Positions 8,174 through 17,478 are shown, counted from the stretch's first letter. The stretch is 37,084 bases of DNA from Peribacillus saganii (GCF_003429095.1 NZ_QVTE01000007.1:1-37084), one strand, 5' to 3'. A program made the numbers and translations. The notes: a model not told the origin generated them from the letters alone.

Positions 8174-8325
8174 TCATCTCCAACCCTTCTCTCTTTATTG
8201 TCATTTCTCTTTGTAGGTTATGTTCGAAAAAAGTCTAGGTTCCTGTCCTTAAATAATAAAAATAGGTACATAATTTAAGCTTTGAACGCAAAAATAGAAA
8301 AAGAATGACAAAGGAGGGAATTAAG

Positions 8326-8829
8326 ATGGGTATTTTAAGCGGCAATCCAAAAGAGGAGCCATTGCACGCGGGTGAAGTATATCACCTTTGGACACATCTA
8401 CTCGGATTAAAAAGCTTTTTAGTAACGCTGGAAATTTTCGCAAATCATACTGGGGATCATGACCTAAAGATTTTTCTTGGGGATTTGAAGGACAACTGCA
8501 TTAAACAGGAGGAGCAGCAGGTGGAGGCTATTTTAAAAGAAAGCGGCATTCGTCTTCCGCCGGCCCCTCCAGCCCGGCCTAATGTGGAGGTGCAGGATAT
8601 CCCTGCCGGAGCGCGCTTTAACGATCCTGAGATTGCAGCGTTGGTGACTAAGGATCTTGGGGCAGGGCTGGTCGTTTGCAGCACGATCATGGGGTTATCT
8701 ATAAGAGAGGATATAGCCCAAATGTTTGGGGATTTCCATACGCAAAAAGCTGAATATGCGTCGAGATTATTAACTATTAATAAAGATAAAGGCTGGCTTG
8801 TACCGCCGCCGCTAATGGCAAAAAATTAA
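8326..8829 (+). CDS. DUF3231 family protein
   Basis: A soluble, mainly helical 167-residue protein. Its N-terminus (LHAGEVYHLWTHLLGLKSFL) and the C-terminal pattern DFHTQKAEYASRLL are typical of Bacillus DUF3231 proteins. Larger relatives carry two such units in about 330 aa; this is a single unit. The family has no established biochemical function. It is sometimes compared with ferritin-like four-helix folds because of spaced Glu and His residues (for example HAGEVYHLW and EEQQVE). The start is ATG at 8326, with AAGGAGGG eight bases upstream, not the earlier in-frame ATG at 8305. It diverges from ssuA and is followed after 30 bases by an MFS gene, probably as one operon. Confidence 0.85.
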   Translation: MGILSGNPKEEPLHAGEVYHLWTHLLGLKSFLVTLEIFANHTGDHDLKIFLGDLKDNCIKQEEQQVEAILKESGIRLPPAPPARPNVEVQDIPAGARFNDPEIAALVTKDLGAGLVVCSTIMGLSIREDIAQMFGDFHTQKAEYASRLLTINKDKGWLVPPPLMAKN

Positions 8830-8859
8830 AAAAACTTGGTAAAAGGATGTGAACCATCT

Positions 8860-10101
8860 GTGTCTTCGTCCAAAAGTACTGGTATGTCAATTGCAGCTAT
8901 CGGTTCGATCCCGTTAATCATGACACTAGGGAATTCTATGTTAATTCCCGTCCTGCCCTCCATGCAAAGTTCATTAAATCTTTCAGCAATGCAGGTAAGT
9001 TTAACGATCACGGTATTTTCTGTTGGGGCTGCCATCTTCATTCCCATATTCGGGTATCTTTCTGATCGTTACTCCAGGAAAATTATTATCATTCCTGCCC
9101 TAATATTGTACGGGTTAGGCGGCCTTATAGCTGGTTTTGCCGCAACGGCTTTTGCTAATCCCTATACATTAATTCTTATAGGAAGAATTTTGCAGGGGAT
9201 AGGCGCAGCAGGCACCGCTCCGATTGCCATGGCCCTGGCAGGTGACCTTTTTAAAGGAGGCGAACAAAGCCGTGTGCTGGGAGTTGTAGAGGCGTCCAAT
9301 GGGTTCGGAAAGGTACTGTCACCAATCCTTGGATCCCTTTTCGGCATCATTGCGTGGTACACTCCCTTCTTTGCATTTCCCGTATTCTGTATCATATCAG
9401 TTTTGTTAACATGGTTCTTTATCAAAGAAAAGAAGCATAGACAAGCCCCGCCTCCATTCGCAAAATATGTTTTGAACATTAAGCATGAATTTGCAAAGGA
9501 CGGAGGATGGCTCATGGCTACCTATATCGCCGGAGCTACCTGTCTATTTACACTTTTTGGAATTCTGTTTTATTTGTCTGATTTATTAGAACAGCAATAT
9601 GGTATAAACGGTGTAAAAAAAGGACTTATTTTGGCAATTCCATTGCTAGTTATGTGTGCGACATCTTATATAACCGGAAGCAAAATTGCGAAGAATCTGG
9701 AATTGATGAAAAAACTTATTATTATTGGTTTTATGGCAATGACTTTTTCTTATGCCATTCTGATTTTTGTCGAGAGCCTGGTTCCCTTTTTATTTATCCT
9801 GGTTATAAGCAGCTTTGGAACCGGCTTGATATTACCTTGCGTAAATACCCTTATCACAGGCTCAGTGCAAACAGAAATAAGAGGATTCGTTACTTCTTTG
9901 TACAGTTCAGTCAGGTTTTTAGGAGTTGCAATAGGCCCTCCTGTTTTTACCCGCCTGATTGAATGGTCACGGACAGGAATGTTTATTTCCTTAGCCCTTT
10001 TAACGTTATTGGTTGGGCTTATTGCACTAACAATGATCCATGTTAAAGGGAAAGACGGAACTCCAAATAAAAACACACCAGTCCGTTACAGATACGTCTA
10101 A
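8860..10101 (+). CDS. MFS transporter, drug:H+ antiporter-like
   Basis: A 12-helix major facilitator superfamily protein of 413 residues. Motif [11 protein letters not shown], occupies residues 65-74 between helices 2 and 3. Helix 1 carries [13 protein letters not shown], and the motif-C-like [12 protein letters not shown] near residue 150 points to an antiporter (efflux) subfamily. The start is GTG at 8860, because AGGATGTGA precedes it by 7 nt. The frame could open at TTG 8836, but no ribosome site supports that. It follows the DUF3231 gene by 30 bases and converges on the YitT-like gene with only seven bases between the stops. Substrate cannot be predicted from the sequence. Confidence 0.88.
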   Translation: MSSSKSTGMSIAAIGSIPLIMTLGNSMLIPVLPSMQSSLNLSAMQVSLTITVFSVGAAIFIPIFGYLSDRYSRKIIIIPALILYGLGGLIAGFAATAFANPYTLILIGRILQGIGAAGTAPIAMALAGDLFKGGEQSRVLGVVEASNGFGKVLSPILGSLFGIIAWYTPFFAFPVFCIISVLLTWFFIKEKKHRQAPPPFAKYVLNIKHEFAKDGGWLMATYIAGATCLFTLFGILFYLSDLLEQQYGINGVKKGLILAIPLLVMCATSYITGSKIAKNLELMKKLIIIGFMAMTFSYAILIFVESLVPFLFILVISSFGTGLILPCVNTLITGSVQTEIRGFVTSLYSSVRFLGVAIGPPVFTRLIEWSRTGMFISLALLTLLVGLIALTMIHVKGKDGTPNKNTPVRYRYV

Positions 10102-10108
10102 GATAGCT

Positions 10109-10720
10109 TCACTTTTTCCGCCATCCAAGGGTATAGGATTGGTAGAAATTAATTTTGCAGATCAAATCGACGATTATTGTTGAAATCCATTGACTTAAAA
10201 GTGCCTGGATTATAATCTCCCATTTTATTACCGAAGCAGTAAGAATAAAGATGCAGCCATTTATTAGAAACAACGGTTTTCCCGGCAGGATATTCCTTGA
10301 ATTAGCAATAATTAAGGCGATTACTCCAACCCCGCCGTTGGAGACTCCTTCTCTTAATAAAATTCCAACTCCGGTTCCAAGAAAAATAGACCCAATAGCC
10401 AAATCAATCCAAACATTCCTTGCCGGGACATGAATCGTCTGCTGAAATGCAAAAATGGACAGTGATGTAACTGTGATCGAAAGCATCGTCCATAACGTAC
10501 TTCGATTGCCTAAATATTTCATGGCCAAAAGCAGCATTGAAAAATTAACAAGCCAAAGTGCAAAACCGATAGGAACGTGGAACCAATAATTTAACAGAAC
10601 AGACATTCCCCCTGCCCCGCCTGATGGAATTGCATGAGGGAATAAAAACACTCCCATCCCAAATCCCTGAATTGTAGCTCCAGCTATAACAAGTCCATTT
10701 TTCCTCCAAAATTTCCACAT
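10109..10720 (-). CDS. YitT-family (DUF161) membrane protein without the C-terminal DUF2179 domain
   Basis: A 203-residue polytopic membrane protein with about five or six hydrophobic helices. GMGVFLFPHAIPSGGAGGMS at about residues 21-40 and the repeated glycine pattern GVSNGGVGVIALI (about 125-137) are hallmarks of the YitT membrane module, an internal duplication. Bacillus YitT paralogues are about 280 aa and end in a soluble DUF2179 domain; this one stops after the membrane part. Function of the family is unknown; transport has been suggested. It starts at an ATG at 10720 and stands alone, convergent with the MFS gene. Confidence 0.8.
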   Translation of the reverse strand: MWKFWRKNGLVIAGATIQGFGMGVFLFPHAIPSGGAGGMSVLLNYWFHVPIGFALWLVNFSMLLLAMKYLGNRSTLWTMLSITVTSLSIFAFQQTIHVPARNVWIDLAIGSIFLGTGVGILLREGVSNGGVGVIALIIANSRNILPGKPLFLINGCIFILTASVIKWEIIIQALLSQWISTIIVDLICKINFYQSYTLGWRKK

Positions 10721-10952
10721 GTGACCCTACCTATTCTTTTTTAATATTGCAATGAGTTGGTCAAGCCTTCTACATATCCTATTCAAGAATCGCTTATTAT
10801 ATGAGTACCGCTGTCCAATGAAGATTCCGATATTAGCGGGCATGGATTGAAGCTTCTTTACGGGAATGCAGCAGAATAGGATTTATACTTTTGCATAATT
10901 ACATGGAAACGCCGAAAACTCAGAAACACGGCAAGAAGGAAATGATTGAAGC

Positions 10953-10988
10953 AAAAAAATACTGATAGGAGACAATGCTCCTGTCAGT
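10953..10988 (-). terminator. Intrinsic terminator of the NRDE gene
   Basis: An 11-bp stem with one mismatch (ACTGACAGGAG with CTCCTATCAGT on the minus strand) and a 6-nt loop, followed by A and seven Ts. It lies 26 bases after the stop codon. Confidence 0.75.
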
Positions 10989-11013
10989 AAATTCCCTTAA
11001 TCTTTATTAATTG

Positions 11014-11769
11014 TTAATTCTCTATTCTATACTCCTTATCCTTCACACTCCCCTTTAGATAAGTGCGTTCCTTATAGTAAATATCATTATCATTCATCAA
11101 CATGACCGCAGAACTCCTAGTTCCATAACCCTCCGTTTTAATAAACAGCGGGGAAAGAATGCGTTCCCACTCAAGGGAAACCCCAGTACTTGGCAGATGC
11201 TCATCCGGAGCAGGGTCGGCATGTTGAAGAAGGGTCATAAGCTGTTCAACCAAAAATTCATCATTATCACTCAGAACTTTGGACAGCCCTTCCTTGCCCC
11301 TGTTTACCTTTGGCCAGTCTGTATTTAACAGATGATTACTCAATCCATAAATGCCTGGTTCCAGCCTTTGAGGATTACCCCCTCTGTTAGAATAATAAAA
11401 GAGCTGGTTTTTATCTCCAACAAGCAAATTGTATCCGGCATAGAGGCCAGACTTTTCAGCTGCATACTTAACATATTCGTTTGGAGCCTTCTGGCCTTTC
11501 AAAAAATCAGCTACCACTGCACCGCGTGACAGCTTTCCTTCTGTGTTTTCGTTTGGGTCGCGATAATTGGTCAAGGCAGCAAAGCGACCAGATGTAGTGA
11601 TTCCCATCCATGTGCCCATCTTATCCAAATCCCGTCCCGCCAGAATGTAAGGAAAATCAGTCCAATATTGCGCCTGGGCAGTAGGCCTAAAATAAAATTC
11701 ATCCCGGTTTGAAGCGACAATTAACTTATATTTTGGATGTGAATGGAACGCGAACAATATTAAACACAC
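11014..11769 (-). CDS. NRDE (TANGO2/DUF833) family protein
   Basis: A soluble 251-residue protein of the TANGO2/NRDE family. It begins MCLILFAF, with a conserved Cys2 as in N-terminal-nucleophile-like folds, and carries the family signature ASNRDEFYFRPT at about residues 19-30. GRDLDKMGTWMGI and FAALTNYRDP follow in the expected order. In animals the family is linked to heme or lipid handling; in bacteria its role is unknown. The start is GTG at 11769. No good SD precedes it, and the codon overlaps the stop of a short cysteine-rich frame upstream, so translational coupling is conceivable. A terminator follows at 10953-10988. Confidence 0.88.
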   Translation of the reverse strand: MCLILFAFHSHPKYKLIVASNRDEFYFRPTAQAQYWTDFPYILAGRDLDKMGTWMGITTSGRFAALTNYRDPNENTEGKLSRGAVVADFLKGQKAPNEYVKYAAEKSGLYAGYNLLVGDKNQLFYYSNRGGNPQRLEPGIYGLSNHLLNTDWPKVNRGKEGLSKVLSDNDEFLVEQLMTLLQHADPAPDEHLPSTGVSLEWERILSPLFIKTEGYGTRSSAVMLMNDNDIYYKERTYLKGSVKDKEYRIEN

Positions 11770-11930
11770 TTTTCATCCCAGCTTTCAAATTCTTCTTCTT
11801 TCCAATGGATATTTTGGTTACATTTTAAGCAATTATACCTCCGATGAACTCATTACTTTTAATAAAACAATCAAACCTATTTCCCCTTATCCAATTACTG
11901 TCTTAAACGCAAAAACCCGATTATCTGCTC

Positions 11931-12899
11931 TTAAACCCACCACATCTGCGAAGGAGGTTCTTGAATTAGGACAGACTGAAGGTTGGTGACTGCCCGCTTG
12001 AATCCTTCTTCAATAGACATAATTGGATCTTCATGTTCAATGCTCACAACGTAATCATAACCATTGGTTCGCAGTGCGCTCATCATATCAGACCATTCCT
12101 TCATACTGTGTCCACAGCCAACAGAACGGAAGGACCACGCTCTTGTTCGGACTCCCCCGTACGGCTGCATATCTGTTAAGCCATACATGTTAACATTCTC
12201 CTGGTCGATATAAGTGTCCTTTGCATGAAAATGATGGATAGCGTTTTCCTTTGCAAGGATTTTAATGGCTGCAACTGGGTCAATTCCCTGCCACCATAAA
12301 TGACTCGGATCTAGGTTTGCACCAATAGCATCGCATGTTTCTTCACGCAATTTTAGCAATGTATAAGGTGTATGGACAAGAAAACCGCCATGAAGCTCGA
12401 GCCCAATTTTCACATTGTGGTCTTTAGCGTATTGTCCAACCTCCTTCCAGTACGGAATAAGTTTTTCTTCCCATTGCCACTTTAAGACATCTCCATATTC
12501 ATTTGGCCAAGGCGTTACAGGCCAATTTGGAAATTTAGCTCCTTCATGATCGCCTGCAGTGCCTGAAAAACAGTTCACCACTGACACTCCCAATAGTGAT
12601 GCAAGTTTAATTGTCTTTAAGAGCGATTGTTGAGACTCTCTAGCAAAGCCTACTTCTGGTGAAATCGGGTTGCCATGGCAGCTGAAGGCACTGATTATTA
12701 AATCCCGTGCTTGGATTTCTTGCATAAAATGTGTCCGGGAATCCTCGCTGGCGAGCAGGGCATCCAAATCGCAATGCGCATTCCCCGGATAGCAGCCTGT
12801 TCCGATTTCGACTGCGTGCAGCCCTGCTTCCTTTACTGTATCAAGCATTTGCTCAAACGATTTGTCGGAAAATAATACAGTAAATACACCTAATTTCAT
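11931..12899 (-). CDS. Sugar phosphate isomerase/epimerase family TIM-barrel protein
   Basis: A 322-residue protein of the xylose-isomerase-like TIM-barrel superfamily (AP endonuclease family 2 fold), which isomerises or epimerises sugars, keto-sugars or inosose-type polyols with a divalent metal. Metal-binding candidates are visible: the Glu of GLELHGG (about 168), the Asp and His of NLDPSHLWWQG (about 195-205), HFHAKDT (about 228-234) and the late Glu of VSIEHEDP (about 290-297). The ATG overlaps the preceding Gfo/Idh gene by four bases, so it is the last gene of a tightly coupled four-gene operon. The exact substrate is unknown. Confidence 0.85.
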   Translation of the reverse strand: MKLGVFTVLFSDKSFEQMLDTVKEAGLHAVEIGTGCYPGNAHCDLDALLASEDSRTHFMQEIQARDLIISAFSCHGNPISPEVGFARESQQSLLKTIKLASLLGVSVVNCFSGTAGDHEGAKFPNWPVTPWPNEYGDVLKWQWEEKLIPYWKEVGQYAKDHNVKIGLELHGGFLVHTPYTLLKLREETCDAIGANLDPSHLWWQGIDPVAAIKILAKENAIHHFHAKDTYIDQENVNMYGLTDMQPYGGVRTRAWSFRSVGCGHSMKEWSDMMSALRTNGYDYVVSIEHEDPIMSIEEGFKRAVTNLQSVLIQEPPSQMWWV

Positions 12900-13933
12900 A
12901 GCAGTACTCCTTCCGTGCTTCCTGACTGTCTATTTTCATAGATTGCTTCGATAATTTGTGATACCTGGAGGGCCTCTTCCGGTTTTACGATGAGCGGGGC
13001 ATTTCGCAGGCAGGCATCAATGAAATTCCGCGCCTGCGGAAGTCCCGGATCCTCTTCACCGGGAATCCATACCGGCTGGCTATTTACCAGCATGCCGTTT
13101 TCAGTCTTATAAAGCTCGAGAGGGAACACACTTAGCCCTCCATCCACGCCTGAAATACTGACATGTTCATGGTCTTCTTTTATATTCGCAGCCCATGAAG
13201 TTTCAAACAGCATGGAGGCTCCGTTTGCAAATTTAATATAAGCAGTAACATGATCGTCGACATTAAAGCTTTCATGGTCAAAATGGCCCCAAAGGTTAAC
13301 CTGGCCCGACATCCTGCTTAACATGTTATACGTGCTGCCTACAACATCTGTTGTTTTGGGATTGCCCATCAGCCAAAGGGCTAAATCAAGAAGATGGCAT
13401 CCATAATCAATCAAGCTCCCGCCGCCCTGCAGCCCCTTGTTTGTAAATACACCCCAACCCGGAACTTTGCGGCGGCGCAATGCCTGAACCCTTGTTACCA
13501 GCGGCATGCCAATTTCCTTGATTGCTCTCTTCGCCGCCGCAGATTCCTTCATGAAACGGTAGTGATACGCTATAGCAAGAACCTTCTCTGCCTTTTGTGC
13601 GGCGGCGATCATCGTTTCACATTCCACAGTACTAAGAGCCATTGGCTTTTCACACATTACATGGACTCCTGCTTCTAAAGCGGCTATAGTAATTTCAGCA
13701 TGAAACTTATTAGGAGTACATATGCAAACAGCATCGACTTCTGGGAACATCTCCTCATACTTTTCAAACACTAAGGGAATATTAAAAGTTTCAGCTGTCT
13801 CTTTCGCCCGTGCAAAATTTACATCGCTTAGAGCAGTAATCGTACACTGGTCACTTAGTTTGAGAAAAGCCGGAATATGTCTGGACTGTGCAATTCCGCC
13901 TGCTCCAATGATCCCTATTCGCAGTTTTGTCAC
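12896..13933 (-). CDS. Gfo/Idh/MocA family oxidoreductase
   Basis: NAD(P)-dependent sugar or polyol dehydrogenase. The N-terminal Rossmann fold carries IGAGGIAQSRHI (9-20) and ends in the family catalytic motif CEKPMA (94-99, Lys96). The C-terminal alpha/beta domain holds GGSLIDYGCHLLDLALWLMG near 171-190, with the usual Asp and His of the active site. Length (345 aa) is typical. It is third in the ThuA operon and overlaps both neighbours by four bases (ATGA type). Two different Gfo/Idh proteins side by side suggest oxidation and later reduction of the same sugar, or two substrates. The substrate is not predictable from sequence alone. Confidence 0.9.
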   Translation of the reverse strand: MTKLRIGIIGAGGIAQSRHIPAFLKLSDQCTITALSDVNFARAKETAETFNIPLVFEKYEEMFPEVDAVCICTPNKFHAEITIAALEAGVHVMCEKPMALSTVECETMIAAAQKAEKVLAIAYHYRFMKESAAAKRAIKEIGMPLVTRVQALRRRKVPGWGVFTNKGLQGGGSLIDYGCHLLDLALWLMGNPKTTDVVGSTYNMLSRMSGQVNLWGHFDHESFNVDDHVTAYIKFANGASMLFETSWAANIKEDHEHVSISGVDGGLSVFPLELYKTENGMLVNSQPVWIPGEEDPGLPQARNFIDACLRNAPLIVKPEEALQVSQIIEAIYENRQSGSTEGVLL

Positions 13934-14970
13934 AGCCGCTCAGCCCCTACATTAACAATCTGTTTTGATTCATTTGAGTCCAATGCTGCTAAAATCACTT
14001 TCAGTGATTTCATTCCCTCTTCTCCTGGTACAGGCGGTTCTTTATCCAGTAAAATGGAGTCAATAAATTTCTCAATTACATGAGAATTATTTTGTCCCCC
14101 ATCATCATTCGATTGAATTTTGCCAAGCTGATAGCTGACTATATCGCCGTTCGCATACTGAACAACTAATGAGTTTATTGGATCGTCCTCTAAACGGAGT
14201 ATTGCTTTCTCCCCATAAATGATCGTGGAGTTATCTTCCTTGCTTACATAAGCCCAGCTTGCAGCAAGTGTGCCAATGATTCCGCTTTCAGTCTTTAAAA
14301 CACAAACCGCGTTATCATCCACATCCGCGAAATCTTTTGCACTTGTTTCCACAAATGCAGCCACCTCTGTGATTTCTTCACCAAGAATGTAACGAAGCAG
14401 ATCTGTCTTATGGACGCCTAAATCGCCCATCGCTCCGACGAAAGCTTTTTCTTTTTGAAAGAACCATCCGCCTTTTCCTTCAACACTCCAGCCTTCAGGG
14501 CCACCGTGGCCAAATGATGTTCGGAAGCTATAAATTTTCCCTGCTTCGCCGCTCTCAATGAGCTGTCGCGCTTTTTGATGGGAAGGCACAAAGCGCTGAT
14601 TATGGGCGATCATTAGCTTTTTACCATTTGCTTTAGAAGCCGCTATCATTGCTTCCGCTTCCTTAACGGATGTCGCCATTGGCTTTTCACAAAGAACATG
14701 AAGTCCTGCATTTAAAGCTTCAATTGAAATCGGCGCATGTAGATAGTTCGGTGTACAAACGCTGACTGCATCCACTAATCCGCTTCCCAGTAATTCTTCA
14801 TAACTAGTGAAAGCCTTAACGCTATATTTATCTGCCACTTTTTGTGCTCGTTCTTCAACATTGTCATAAACAGCTGCAAGCTCAACTGCCTCATTCGCTG
14901 CATATTCCGGCAAATGCCGATGCTGTGCTATACTGCCGCATCCAATAACTCCCACTCTGATCTTTTCCAT
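13930..14970 (-). CDS. Gfo/Idh/MocA family oxidoreductase
   Basis: Second NAD(P)-dependent dehydrogenase of the operon, 346 aa. The Rossmann motif VIGCGSIAQHRHLPEY spans residues 8-23 and the catalytic CEKPMA motif 94-99. The substrate domain carries GAMGDLGVHKTDLLRYILG, where GDLGVHKTD supplies the conserved Asp and His. It starts at ATG 14970, sharing one base with the ThuA gene stop, and its stop overlaps the next gene by four bases. It differs clearly from the other Gfo/Idh protein apart from the fold motifs, so it is not a recent duplicate. Together with ThuA and the TIM-barrel protein it points to 3-keto-sugar or similar chemistry, which is an inference. Confidence 0.9.
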   Translation of the reverse strand: MEKIRVGVIGCGSIAQHRHLPEYAANEAVELAAVYDNVEERAQKVADKYSVKAFTSYEELLGSGLVDAVSVCTPNYLHAPISIEALNAGLHVLCEKPMATSVKEAEAMIAASKANGKKLMIAHNQRFVPSHQKARQLIESGEAGKIYSFRTSFGHGGPEGWSVEGKGGWFFQKEKAFVGAMGDLGVHKTDLLRYILGEEITEVAAFVETSAKDFADVDDNAVCVLKTESGIIGTLAASWAYVSKEDNSTIIYGEKAILRLEDDPINSLVVQYANGDIVSYQLGKIQSNDDGGQNNSHVIEKFIDSILLDKEPPVPGEEGMKSLKVILAALDSNESKQIVNVGAERL

Positions 14971-15707
14971 TATTGTCCTTCCCCCTTTTTCTCTTTTATC
15001 TCTTCCAATGGCTGTGCATTTCCATAAACAGGCTGCTCACGTTTAACAGGCTGAGCCCATTTTACTGCATTTATGATAACCCGTTGAATTTGCTCATTAT
15101 GATAAGTTGGATATGTTTCATGGCCTGGGCGAAAATAAAATACTTTTCCGTTGCCTCTTTTAAAGGTGCATCCGCTTCGGAATACCTCGCCACCTTCAAA
15201 CCAGCTTGTGAAAATCAGTTCATCAGGTGCCGGGATATCAAAATGCTCCCCATACATTTCTTCTTTTTCCAATTCGATATATTCGCCAACGCCTTCCGTA
15301 ATTGGATGGCTCGGGCTTATTACCCAAAGGCGTTCTTTTTCATTGGCTTCCCGCCATTTTAAATCACAGCTGGTACCCATTAATGTTTTAAAGATTTTGG
15401 AGAAGTGGCCCGAATGGAGAACAATAAGGCCCATTCCGTCAAGGATGCACTGCTGTACTTTCTTAACGATTTCGTCTCTTACTTCGTCATGAGCAAGATG
15501 GCCCCACCAAATTAATACATCGGTGTTTGCAAGAATTTCATCTGTTAAGCCATTCTCTGGCTGATCAAGAGTTGCCGTACCTGCATCAAATCCTTCTGCC
15601 TTTAAAAATTCAGCAATCGTACCATGGATGCCATCAGGATAAATATCCCTTACAGCCGGATTTTTTTGCTCGTGACGGTTTTCATTCCATACCGTTACCT
15701 TTAACAT
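14970..15707 (-). CDS. ThuA domain-containing protein (trehalose-utilisation type)
   Basis: A 245-residue ThuA-like protein with a class I glutamine-amidotransferase-like fold. Recognisable parts are [10 protein letters not shown] at the N-terminus, [14 protein letters not shown] (about 59-72), [14 protein letters not shown] (about 93-106) and [13 protein letters not shown] near residue 207, which is the family's C-terminal histidine motif. ThuA was first described in rhizobial trehalose and sucrose utilisation beside a Gfo/Idh dehydrogenase (ThuB); its exact reaction is poorly defined. It heads the four-gene operon here. The start ATG at 15707 follows AAAGGAGAG. Promoter boxes upstream are weak, and no clear LacI or cre site was found. 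Confidence 0.88.
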   Translation of the reverse strand: MLKVTVWNENRHEQKNPAVRDIYPDGIHGTIAEFLKAEGFDAGTATLDQPENGLTDEILANTDVLIWWGHLAHDEVRDEIVKKVQQCILDGMGLIVLHSGHFSKIFKTLMGTSCDLKWREANEKERLWVISPSHPITEGVGEYIELEKEEMYGEHFDIPAPDELIFTSWFEGGEVFRSGCTFKRGNGKVFYFRPGHETYPTYHNEQIQRVIINAVKWAQPVKREQPVYGNAQPLEEIKEKKGEGQ

Positions 15708-16022
15708 GACGAATACACTCTCCTTTAATTAGCTCAATCTACTACTCTATTTTAAAGTACCCAAAAACTCATGAAACTGCTTATATTTCCGAGAGGGATG
15801 GAAGAAATTGAACTAATTTTTACCCAAAATTCATTTGTGTAATACCTTTTACTTTATTAAACACTTGACGAAAATATTAATCATACTGGTATCCTACGAA
15901 ACTAGCGATCTCATATTCATTTGGCTGTTATTAGAAAAGTTTATCCTTATTGATCCAGACCTTAATCAGATAAAGTGTAATATTTCAACAGCTGTACCGT
16001 AAAGAACAAAAAGAAGCTTAAG

Positions 16023-16064
16023 AAGGCCGGCTTATTCTCCCTCTTAGTCGGGCCAGCCTTTTTA
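16023..16064 (+). terminator. Orphan plus-strand intrinsic terminator
   Basis: AAGGC-C-GGC pairs with GCC-A-GCCTT (eight pairs, one mismatch) and ends in five or more Ts on the plus strand. No plus-strand protein gene lies upstream within 900 bases, so it may end a small RNA. Confidence 0.6.
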
Positions 16065-16153
16065 ACTTTAACCTTAACATTGATAGTTTTAGTACCCTTC
16101 TTTCGTGCATTTATGCGTTTACCGAGTGGACATGGAAAGAAAAATTAGAAAAT

Positions 16154-16171
16154 CAATCTAATGTTAGATTG
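16154..16171. promoter_or_regulatory. Perfect inverted repeat CAATCTAA-TG-TTAGATTG, candidate operator
   Basis: Two 8-bp arms are separated by two bases, with a further TTAATCTAATG half-site at about 16182-16192. It lies about 170 bp before the predicted promoter of the NMT1-type ABC operon. Short AT-rich dyads of this type are usual for dimeric HTH repressors or activators; which protein binds is unknown, and no regulator gene is adjacent. Confidence 0.45.
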
Positions 16172-16341
16172 TAAGGCACACTTAATCTAATGAATTTGGA
16201 AAGTAAAGTCTACGGGCAGCTGCAAAACCTTGAAGGCTATGGATTTACTTTTTAACATAGATAGGTAGGTCATCATATATACAAAGAAAAATTTTTGTCT
16301 TTGATCAGAGAAGAAAGTTTAAAGTCGAAAAAATAAAAAAA

Positions 16342-16371
16342 TTGAAAAATTATAACGAATAGGAATATACT
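16342..16371 (+). promoter_or_regulatory. Predicted SigA promoter of the NMT1-type ABC operon
   Basis: TTGAAA (16342-16347), an 18-bp spacer and TATACT (16366-16371). Transcription would start near 16378, about 38 bases before the GTG start. Confidence 0.6.
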
Positions 16372-16415
16372 ATAACTTTAGTAAGCTTTATATTTAACAT
16401 ACGGAGGTCAGAATT

Positions 16416-17465
16416 GTGAAAAAGTCTTTCATTCTTTTTTGTAGTATTCTAGTAGTATTTTCCTTTGTCTTAGCTGCCTGCGGAAAACAAGGCACCGAAG
16501 AAGCCGGAAAAAGCAGTTCCGAAAAGGAATCTAAATCAGACTCAGTGAATATTGGAATGCTAAAATTAACTAGCTCGGCACCGCTGTTTATTGGAATAGA
16601 AAAAGGGTTTTTCAAAGAGGAAAACATAGACGCCAAGGCGCAATGGTTTGAGGCTGCCCAGCCGATAGCAGTTGCAACAGCAGGAGGAAGTGTTGAAGTT
16701 GGAGCAACAGGAATAACAGCAAGCCTTTACAATATGGTTGCTGGCGGGCAAAAGCTTGTGATTGTAGCCGATAAGGGAAGAGAGCAGGAGGGTTACTCAT
16801 CTTCTGCTATTTTAGTACCCTCTGATTCATCGATTAAAAGCGTTGAAGAATTAAAGGGCAAAAAAATTGGTATCACTCAAACCGGTTCTACCTATCATTA
16901 TATGGTTGGCAGAGTAATCGAAAACTATGGATTAGGATTAGGCGATATTGAAGTCGTTCCCCTTAACAGTATAAAAGGGCTTATGGAATCGTTAAAAAGC
17001 AAGCAGGTGGATGCAGTTTTACTAAACGAGCCGAATATTACCTCCGTAGTTAACGAGGGTTACGGCAAGGTCATCTCCCAGGTAGGAGAAGAAATTCCAT
17101 ACCAGACATCCGGGGTCTTTTTCTCTCCGAAATTCGCGGATAATAAAGATGCCGCTGTCCGATTCTTGAAGGCGTATGCAAAAGCTACCCGTTACTATTA
17201 TGATGCGGTCCTGACGAAAAAAGACGGAAAGCTAGTACCCGGGGAAAATTATGATGAAGTTATTGATATTATTGCGAAGTATACAGATCAGGAGCCAGAT
17301 GTAATAAAGCAAGGACTGCCGTATATGGACCGCGATGGCAAGCTCCTCGAGGAAGATATCAAGACACAGGTGGACTGGTACGCGAAAGAAAAGTTAATTG
17401 ACAAAGCGATTGATACAAAAGAGATTGTAAATACAGAGTTGTTGGAAGAAGCTTTAAAGGAATAA
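16416..17465 (+). CDS. NMT1/SsuA-like ABC transporter substrate-binding lipoprotein
   Basis: Extracellular ligand-binding lipoprotein of 349 residues. The signal peptide ends in LAAC (Cys22), followed by an acidic/Ser-rich linker. The fold is the NMT1/THI5/TauA type: [21 protein letters not shown] at the start ([13 protein letters not shown] is the typical loop), then [16 protein letters not shown] and [24 protein letters not shown]. Relatives bind taurine, sulfonates, nitrate, thiamine precursors or aromatic acids; nothing here decides between them. The start is GTG at 16416, with GGAGGT seven bases upstream. It is first in a three-gene importer operon with its own SigA-like promoter. Confidence 0.88.
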   Translation: MKKSFILFCSILVVFSFVLAACGKQGTEEAGKSSSEKESKSDSVNIGMLKLTSSAPLFIGIEKGFFKEENIDAKAQWFEAAQPIAVATAGGSVEVGATGITASLYNMVAGGQKLVIVADKGREQEGYSSSAILVPSDSSIKSVEELKGKKIGITQTGSTYHYMVGRVIENYGLGLGDIEVVPLNSIKGLMESLKSKQVDAVLLNEPNITSVVNEGYGKVISQVGEEIPYQTSGVFFSPKFADNKDAAVRFLKAYAKATRYYYDAVLTKKDGKLVPGENYDEVIDIIAKYTDQEPDVIKQGLPYMDRDGKLLEEDIKTQVDWYAKEKLIDKAIDTKEIVNTELLEEALKE

Positions 17466-17478
17466 GGGAAGTGACAGC

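Larger units (their letters stand above)
15708..16341. other. Long intergenic region between divergent units, with terminator and palindrome
   Basis: About 630 bases without a convincing protein gene. It must hold the promoter of the ThuA operon (minus strand). It also contains a plus-strand terminator with no gene in front of it (16023-16064) and an 18-bp perfect inverted repeat (16154-16171) ahead of the ABC transporter. A weak TTGACG box lies at 15865-15870. A regulator gene lost from this spot, or a small RNA, could explain the orphan terminator. Confidence 0.5.

Noticed and set aside
8174..8325. S-box or T-box riboswitch before the sulfonate operon
   Set aside because: Looked for conserved riboswitch cores and a terminator/antiterminator in the short leader; none is present.
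15708..15900. Catabolite-responsive (cre) site before the ThuA operon
   Set aside because: No sequence matches the cre pattern with its central CG; only weak partial matches were seen.
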